Source of the DNA: Palsa-295 sp963785585
GTDB taxonomy: Bacteria > Acidobacteriota > Terriglobia > Acidiferrales > UBA7541
DNA length: 64,000 nucleotides
Direction of reading: 5' to 3'
NCBI GenBank assembly: GCA_963785585.1
Contig: CAWAVW010000004.1
Location: 2,728,001-2,792,000, forward strand
The notes beneath the pieces were generated by a model, which did not search any database, was not told the DNA's origin, and saw only the letters and a program-made list of their open reading frames with translations. Numbering within the stretch: the first letter of the stretch is position 1; each line of letters starts with the position of its first letter. Shown one piece after another: positions 59,961 to 64,000 of the stretch. A program made the translations under genes and the position numbers.

Positions 59961-61147
59961 CGTCGCCTTCCACAACGCGGGCAAATTTCGAGCGGTTCCC
60001 TGCACGGTTTGGTGTGGCCGGCGTTCTGGGGATTGCGCTGTTTGTATTTCTCGGAATGCGGCATCCGCAGATGGCGCACCGGTCGTACCTGTTCGCGTTT
60101 GTGTTCTGGTTCGTGATTCCGATGGGCTGCATGGGGATTTTGATGCTGCACCATCTGGTGGGCGGCTGGTGGGGACTGCCGATCCGGCGGCTGCTGGAAG
60201 CCGGGACGCGGACGCTGCCGTTGATGGCGGTTCTGTTCATTCCGGTGATTCTGGGGATGAACATTACCTACCCGTGGATTTACGATCCGGGGGATTTGAT
60301 TACGAATCCCACTTACAAATTCAAGATGGAATACCTGACGCCGCATTTTTTTGTGGGGCGAGCGGTGCTGTATTTCGTGATCTGGCTGGGGATCGCAGCG
60401 CTGCTGAACAAATGGTCGCGCGAGCAGGACGCCGACGGCGCCGACGGAACGAAGTTTGCGTTGCGCCTGGAAGGACTGAGCGGCCCGGGAATCATTCTTT
60501 GGGGCACGGCGCTATCGTTTGCGGTGATCGACTGGGTGATGTCGCTCGAGCCGCACTGGTTTTCGACGATCTACGGCATGCTGTTCATGGTGATTTCGGC
60601 GCTGACGGCGATGGCCATGATGATTACGGTGCTGCGCATCCTGTCGGAGACCGAGCCGCTCAAGGATTCGGTGACGCCGCAGCAGTACAACGATCTGGGC
60701 AACCTGATGCTGGCGCTGACGATGCTGTGGGCGTACATGTCGTTCGCGCAGTTCCTGATTATCTGGGCGGGAAACATCAAGGACGAAATTCCCTGGTACA
60801 TGTCGCGCGCGTTTGGCGGATGGGGACGCCTGGCGTTGTTTCTGGTGATCATGCACTTCGCCGTGCCGTTCCTGCTGTTGTTGCAGCGGGGCGTGAAGCG
60901 CCGGTTGAAGTGGCTGTCGATCGTGGCGGGGATGATGGTATGCCTGAGCGCGATCGACGTGTACTGGCTGATCGTTCCGGCCTACGAACAAGCGGGACCG
61001 CAGGTGCATTTTACGGACTTGCTGGCGTTTATCGGGATCGGCGGTTTGTGGGCGGCGTTTTATTTCTGGCAGCTAAAGCGAATGCCGCTGCTGCCGGTGA
61101 ACGACCCGCGATTTGAAGGAGCGCTCGTACATGAGCATGGAGACTAA
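59957..61147 (+). CDS. actF: Alternative complex III subunit ActF (NrfD-like membrane protein)
   Basis: 396 aa with about 10 TM segments. Seen: MTSPSTTRANFERFPARFGV start, FVFWFVIPMGCMGILMLHHLVGG, the MNITYPWIYDP loop, WGTALSFAVIDWVMSLEP, MLWAYMSFAQFLIIWAGN, and VPFLLLLQRGVKRR. Second membrane anchor of ACIII, related to ActC. ATG overlaps the actE stop; the next gene starts 17 nt before its end. Confidence 0.93.
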   Translation: MTSPSTTRANFERFPARFGVAGVLGIALFVFLGMRHPQMAHRSYLFAFVFWFVIPMGCMGILMLHHLVGGWWGLPIRRLLEAGTRTLPLMAVLFIPVILGMNITYPWIYDPGDLITNPTYKFKMEYLTPHFFVGRAVLYFVIWLGIAALLNKWSREQDADGADGTKFALRLEGLSGPGIILWGTALSFAVIDWVMSLEPHWFSTIYGMLFMVISALTAMAMMITVLRILSETEPLKDSVTPQQYNDLGNLMLALTMLWAYMSFAQFLIIWAGNIKDEIPWYMSRAFGGWGRLALFLVIMHFAVPFLLLLQRGVKRRLKWLSIVAGMMVCLSAIDVYWLIVPAYEQAGPQVHFTDLLAFIGIGGLWAAFYFWQLKRMPLLPVNDPRFEGALVHEHGD

Positions 61148-61691
61148 GCCGAACGCCGGGCAAAAGCCGACGCCGGGAACTCCGAGCGCGTTTGAGCATG
61201 AAGACGCCGCGCCGTTGAGCCTGCTGAAATCGGGCGTGATTCTGGCGGTGATCCTGATCGTGGTGTTCGTGTCGATGCGGTTCGCGTTTGGCGTTTTCAC
61301 GAAGATGACGCCGATGGGAGCGAATGCAGCTCCATTTGAGGATTCACGGGTGTTGCCGCCGCGGCCGCGATTGCAGGTGGAACCGCAAAAAGAGATTCAC
61401 GCGTATTGCGACGGGCAAGCGGCGATTCTGAATTCGTATTCGTGGGTGGACGCGAATGCGGGGATTGTTCGCATCCCGATCGATCGCGCGATGCAATTGA
61501 CGCTGAAGCAGGGATTGCCGACGCGCGCGGGGGGAACGGTACCGGCGGACGCGAGCGGAGCGGCTCCGGCGCCGCTGGTTCCGGCCGAGGGCGTGGGCGG
61601 ACAGTGCGGCTATTTGTACGAGGCCGACGAGAAGCAGAAAGAATTGCAGCAGGACATCGAAGAAGAAGCGCAGAAGGCGAAGCACGAATAG
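61131..61691 (+). CDS. Single-TM membrane protein of the ACIII operon, unknown
   Basis: 186 aa with one N-terminal TM (SLLKSGVILAVILIVVFVSMRFAF) and a mostly periplasmic domain with RPRLQVEPQKEIHAYCDGQ, SYSWVDANAGIVRIPIDRAMQL, and an acidic/basic end (EEAQKAKHE). No family was named with certainty; such a small protein is often found between ActF and the oxidase genes, suggesting an assembly or linking role. Shine-Dalgarno GAAGGAG at 9 nt; overlaps actF by 17 nt. Confidence 0.75.
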   Translation: MSMETKPNAGQKPTPGTPSAFEHEDAAPLSLLKSGVILAVILIVVFVSMRFAFGVFTKMTPMGANAAPFEDSRVLPPRPRLQVEPQKEIHAYCDGQAAILNSYSWVDANAGIVRIPIDRAMQLTLKQGLPTRAGGTVPADASGAAPAPLVPAEGVGGQCGYLYEADEKQKELQQDIEEEAQKAKHE

Positions 61692-61747
61692 CCAGCGCCG
61701 GTTCTGTGAATTTTGGTTTGTCGTGGCGAGTGAGGCGAAGCACGGAA

Positions 61748-62614
61748 ATGTTTAGAAGGTCCAAATCGGCGATGGTTCGGATGGGGATTGCGGTGGGAGT
61801 GCTGCTGGGTGCGGGTGCGTTTTTCGCGCCTTCGAGTCCGGCGCAGCTTTCCGATCCTGTGCAGAGAATCGGCGTGCGGCCGGACCTGCTGAAGAATGTA
61901 GGCATCGACCAGAAACTGAACCAAGGCGTGCCGCTGGATTTGACGTTCCGCGACGAGAACGGCAAGACGGTGCAACTGGGCCAGTATTTCGGGCAAAAGC
62001 CGGTGATTTTGAGCCTGGTGTATTACACCTGCCCGATGCTGTGCACCCAGGTGTTGAATGGCATGGAAGCGGGGCTGCGCAACGTATCGCTGAACATGGG
62101 CGAAGACTACAACGTTGTGACGCTGAGCGTCGATCCAAACGAAGACGCGAAGCTGGCGAAGTCAAAGCAGGAACTTTACACCGGCGTGTACGGGCGTCCT
62201 GGCGCGGCTGAGGGATGGCATTTTCTGACCGGCGACGAGGCAAACATCAAGAAGCTCGCGGACGCGGTGGGTTTTCGGTACGCGTACGACCCGGATTCGA
62301 AACAGTTCGCGCATGCGAGCGCAATTATGGTGCTGACGCCGGAGGGCAAACTATCGCGCTACCTCTACGGGATCCAGTACCCTTCCCGGGATTTGCGGCT
62401 GGCGCTGGTGGAAGCTTCCGAGGGCAAGATCGGGACGCCGGTGGATGCGGTGATGCTGTTCTGCTACCACTACGATCCGGCGACCGGGAAATACGGATTG
62501 CTGGTGTCGCGCCTGATCAAGGGCGGCGGCGCGCTGACGGTTTTGGTGATTGCTTGCCTGATGATCGTGCTGTTCCGCAGGGAACACTACGAATTGCCGG
62601 GAAGCAAAGCGTAA
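61748..62614 (+). CDS. SCO1/SenC family copper chaperone
   Basis: 288 aa. Signal peptide (GIAVGVLLGAGAFFAPSSPA), then a thioredoxin-like fold with copper-binding TCPMLC (CxxxC) and the distant histidine in AHASAIMVLTPEGK. The C-terminus adds a TM segment (ALTVLVIACLMIVLF), which is uncommon for SCO proteins and would anchor both ends. Delivers copper to the CuA site of CoxB, encoded directly downstream. Confidence 0.92.
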   Translation: MFRRSKSAMVRMGIAVGVLLGAGAFFAPSSPAQLSDPVQRIGVRPDLLKNVGIDQKLNQGVPLDLTFRDENGKTVQLGQYFGQKPVILSLVYYTCPMLCTQVLNGMEAGLRNVSLNMGEDYNVVTLSVDPNEDAKLAKSKQELYTGVYGRPGAAEGWHFLTGDEANIKKLADAVGFRYAYDPDSKQFAHASAIMVLTPEGKLSRYLYGIQYPSRDLRLALVEASEGKIGTPVDAVMLFCYHYDPATGKYGLLVSRLIKGGGALTVLVIACLMIVLFRREHYELPGSKA

Positions 62615-62668
62615 AGCGATTTTCGCGGGCAGTGAAGCGGCTTCGCTAAAGGTTTACCTACGAAGATT

Positions 62669-63664
62669 ATGATGGGTCTTGTCCAGTCCGGATTGCATTA
62701 CTTGCAGGCAGCGGCGCTCGTATTTCCGCTGAAGCCGACGGCGGCGTCTTCGATCGCCGAAGGCGTGGACCAACTGTATTACTTTTTGACGGCGATCACG
62801 CTGTTTTTCACGATCCTGATCTTCGCCACGATATTCGTTTTCATGATCAAGTTCCGGCGGAGGACGCCGGACGAAATTCCCGCCGACACCAAGACGTATC
62901 TGCCGCTGGAGCTGACGTGGACGATTATCCCGACGTTGATCACGGCGGTAATTTTTGTTTGGGCGTCGAGTTTGTATGTGAGGAATTCGCGACCGCCGCA
63001 CGCCTCCACTGAAATTTTCGTGGTGGGCAAGCAGTGGATGTGGCACATGCAGCATCCGGAGGGTGTGCGCGAAATCAACGAATTGCACGTTCCGGTAGGG
63101 GTGCCCATCAAGCTGACGATGACGTCGGAAGACGTGATCCACGATTTTTACATTCCGGCGTTTCGGGTGAAGAAAGACGTGACGCCGGGGCGGTATTCGT
63201 CGCTGTGGTTCGAAGCGACGGAAACGGGCACGTATCATTTGTTTTGCGCGCAGTATTGCGGCACCGACCACTCGAAGATGATCGGATGGGTGTATGTAAT
63301 GTCTCCGATGCAGTACGCGGAGTGGGTTTCGAGCGGATCGAATACGCAATCGATGGCGCAGCAGGGCGAGATTTTGTTTAACCAGCTGGGATGCGCGAGC
63401 TGCCACGCGGCGGACAACACCGGACGCGGACCTTCGCTCGCGGGAATTTACGATACCGAGCAAAAAATGAAGAGCGGAGAGTTGAAGCTGGTGGACGAGA
63501 ACTTCGTTCGCCAGTCGATCGTAAACCCGAACTCGATCGCCCTGCCTAATTATGCGCCGATCATGCCCACCTTCCAGGGCCAGGTCAACGAAGAGCAGGT
63601 GCTGCAACTGATCGCGTACGTGAAGTCGCTGTCGGGGGAAGAAAGGACGTCGAAAGCGAAATGA
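62669..63664 (+). CDS. coxB: Cytochrome c oxidase subunit II with fused cytochrome c domain
   Basis: 331 aa. Two TM helices (LTAITLFFTILIFATIFVFMI and LTWTIIPTLITAVIFVWAS), a cupredoxin domain with the CuA ligands in HLFCAQYCGTDHSKMIG plus the upstream histidine in DVIHDFYIPAF, and a C-terminal cytochrome c with CASCH near residue 242 (caa3-type). Start ATG 62669 or 62672. Its stop overlaps coxA by 4 nt (ATGA). Confidence 0.95.
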   Translation: MMGLVQSGLHYLQAAALVFPLKPTAASSIAEGVDQLYYFLTAITLFFTILIFATIFVFMIKFRRRTPDEIPADTKTYLPLELTWTIIPTLITAVIFVWASSLYVRNSRPPHASTEIFVVGKQWMWHMQHPEGVREINELHVPVGVPIKLTMTSEDVIHDFYIPAFRVKKDVTPGRYSSLWFEATETGTYHLFCAQYCGTDHSKMIGWVYVMSPMQYAEWVSSGSNTQSMAQQGEILFNQLGCASCHAADNTGRGPSLAGIYDTEQKMKSGELKLVDENFVRQSIVNPNSIALPNYAPIMPTFQGQVNEEQVLQLIAYVKSLSGEERTSKAK

Positions 63665-64000
63665 GCACGGCCACTGCGGACATCCACGCGCACGACCTGC
63701 CGTCGGATACGCGCACCAATTATCTGAACGTGGACCACAGCGTGAAGTCGTGGCTGCTGACGAAGGACCACAAGCGCATTGCGCTGCTGTATCTAATCTC
63801 GATTACCCTGATGTTTTTCGTCGGCGGCTTTTTTGCGGTGATGATGCGCATTCATCTGATCGAGCCGCAGGGTTATCTGGTGACGCCGGAGAATTACAAC
63901 AAGCTGTTCACCATGCACGGCGTGATCATGGTGTTTTTCTTCCTGGTGCCATCGATTCCGGCGACGCTGGGCAATTTCCTGGTGCCGATGATGATTGGCG
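63661..64000 (+). CDS. coxA: Cytochrome c oxidase subunit I, 5' part
   Basis: 113 codons before the window edge. Seen: the N-terminus SWLLTKDHKRIALLYLIS, the first TM helices, and the heme a ligand region LFTMHGVIMVFFFLVP with its histidine. Start ATG 63661 overlaps the coxB stop (ATGA). Completes a caa3-type oxidase downstream of ACIII; the rest, with other subunits, lies outside the window. Confidence 0.95.
   Translation, partial: MSTATADIHAHDLPSDTRTNYLNVDHSVKSWLLTKDHKRIALLYLISITLMFFVGGFFAVMMRIHLIEPQGYLVTPENYNKLFTMHGVIMVFFFLVPSIPATLGNFLVPMMIG

Overview
The window looks like a chromosomal segment of an Acidobacteriota-like, aerobic, diderm bacterium. This is inference, from GC-rich DNA, a quinol:cytochrome c alternative complex III (ACIII) beside a cytochrome c oxidase, lipid A genes of the LpxI type, a fused AroDE next to trpE/trpG, and short hairpin repeats of a kind familiar from acidobacterial genomes. 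No rRNA, tRNA or CRISPR array was seen. About 55 genes are supported, nearly all intact, and many adjacent pairs are coupled by 4-nt ATGA or GTGA overlaps.

Layout. 1-2.7 kb: Fe-S assembly (cysteine desulfurase, partial, behind an Rrf2/IscR-type regulator with a strong promoter and two IscR-like operators) and a secreted thioredoxin-like protein. 2.8-9.5 kb (+ strand): coaD, a class I aminotransferase coupled to manA and manC, then a phosphohexomutase (together F6P to GDP-mannose), and a PhzF-family protein. 9.7-20.4 kb (- strand): ribH-nusB, enoyl-CoA hydratase, thiolase, a TPR-GAF-degenerate GGDEF protein, a UPF0104 membrane protein and a large MHYT hybrid histidine kinase. 20.5-24.2 kb: a small accessory islet with a stand-alone UBP zinc finger, two orphan membrane proteins, an IS3-family transposase remnant and several repeat families. 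24.2-31.3 kb: lepA, xseA, ndk, sucCD. 31.5-37.3 kb: trpD, and convergent to it an aroDE-trpE-trpG-DUF1906 operon. 37.5-42.9 kb: an exported repeat protein with promoter and terminator, pgsA, hflX, a TetR regulator, miaA with a coupled 30-aa membrane ORF. 43-47.5 kb: fabZ-lpxA-lpxI-Gfo/Idh-TonB, a tightly overlapped envelope operon. 47.7-53.4 kb: three peptidases and a small membrane protein. 53.7-64 kb: a respiratory operon, actC-actA-actB-actD-actE-actF, a small membrane protein, SCO1/SenC, coxB and the start of coxA.

The most notable large-scale signal is a change in GC skew that is independent of gene direction. The + strand is C-rich from 1 to about 17.04 kb and G-rich from there on, with a very sharp switch inside the 410-bp intergenic space at 16823-17232. 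That polarity is the one expected at a replication origin, although no DnaA-box cluster was found there. The most notable gene-level signals are the permuted ACIII gene order (C-A-B-D-E-F), a Gfo/Idh oxidoreductase and a TonB-like protein embedded in a lipid A operon, and the IscR-like autoregulatory site sitting on the predicted transcription start of the Rrf2 gene.
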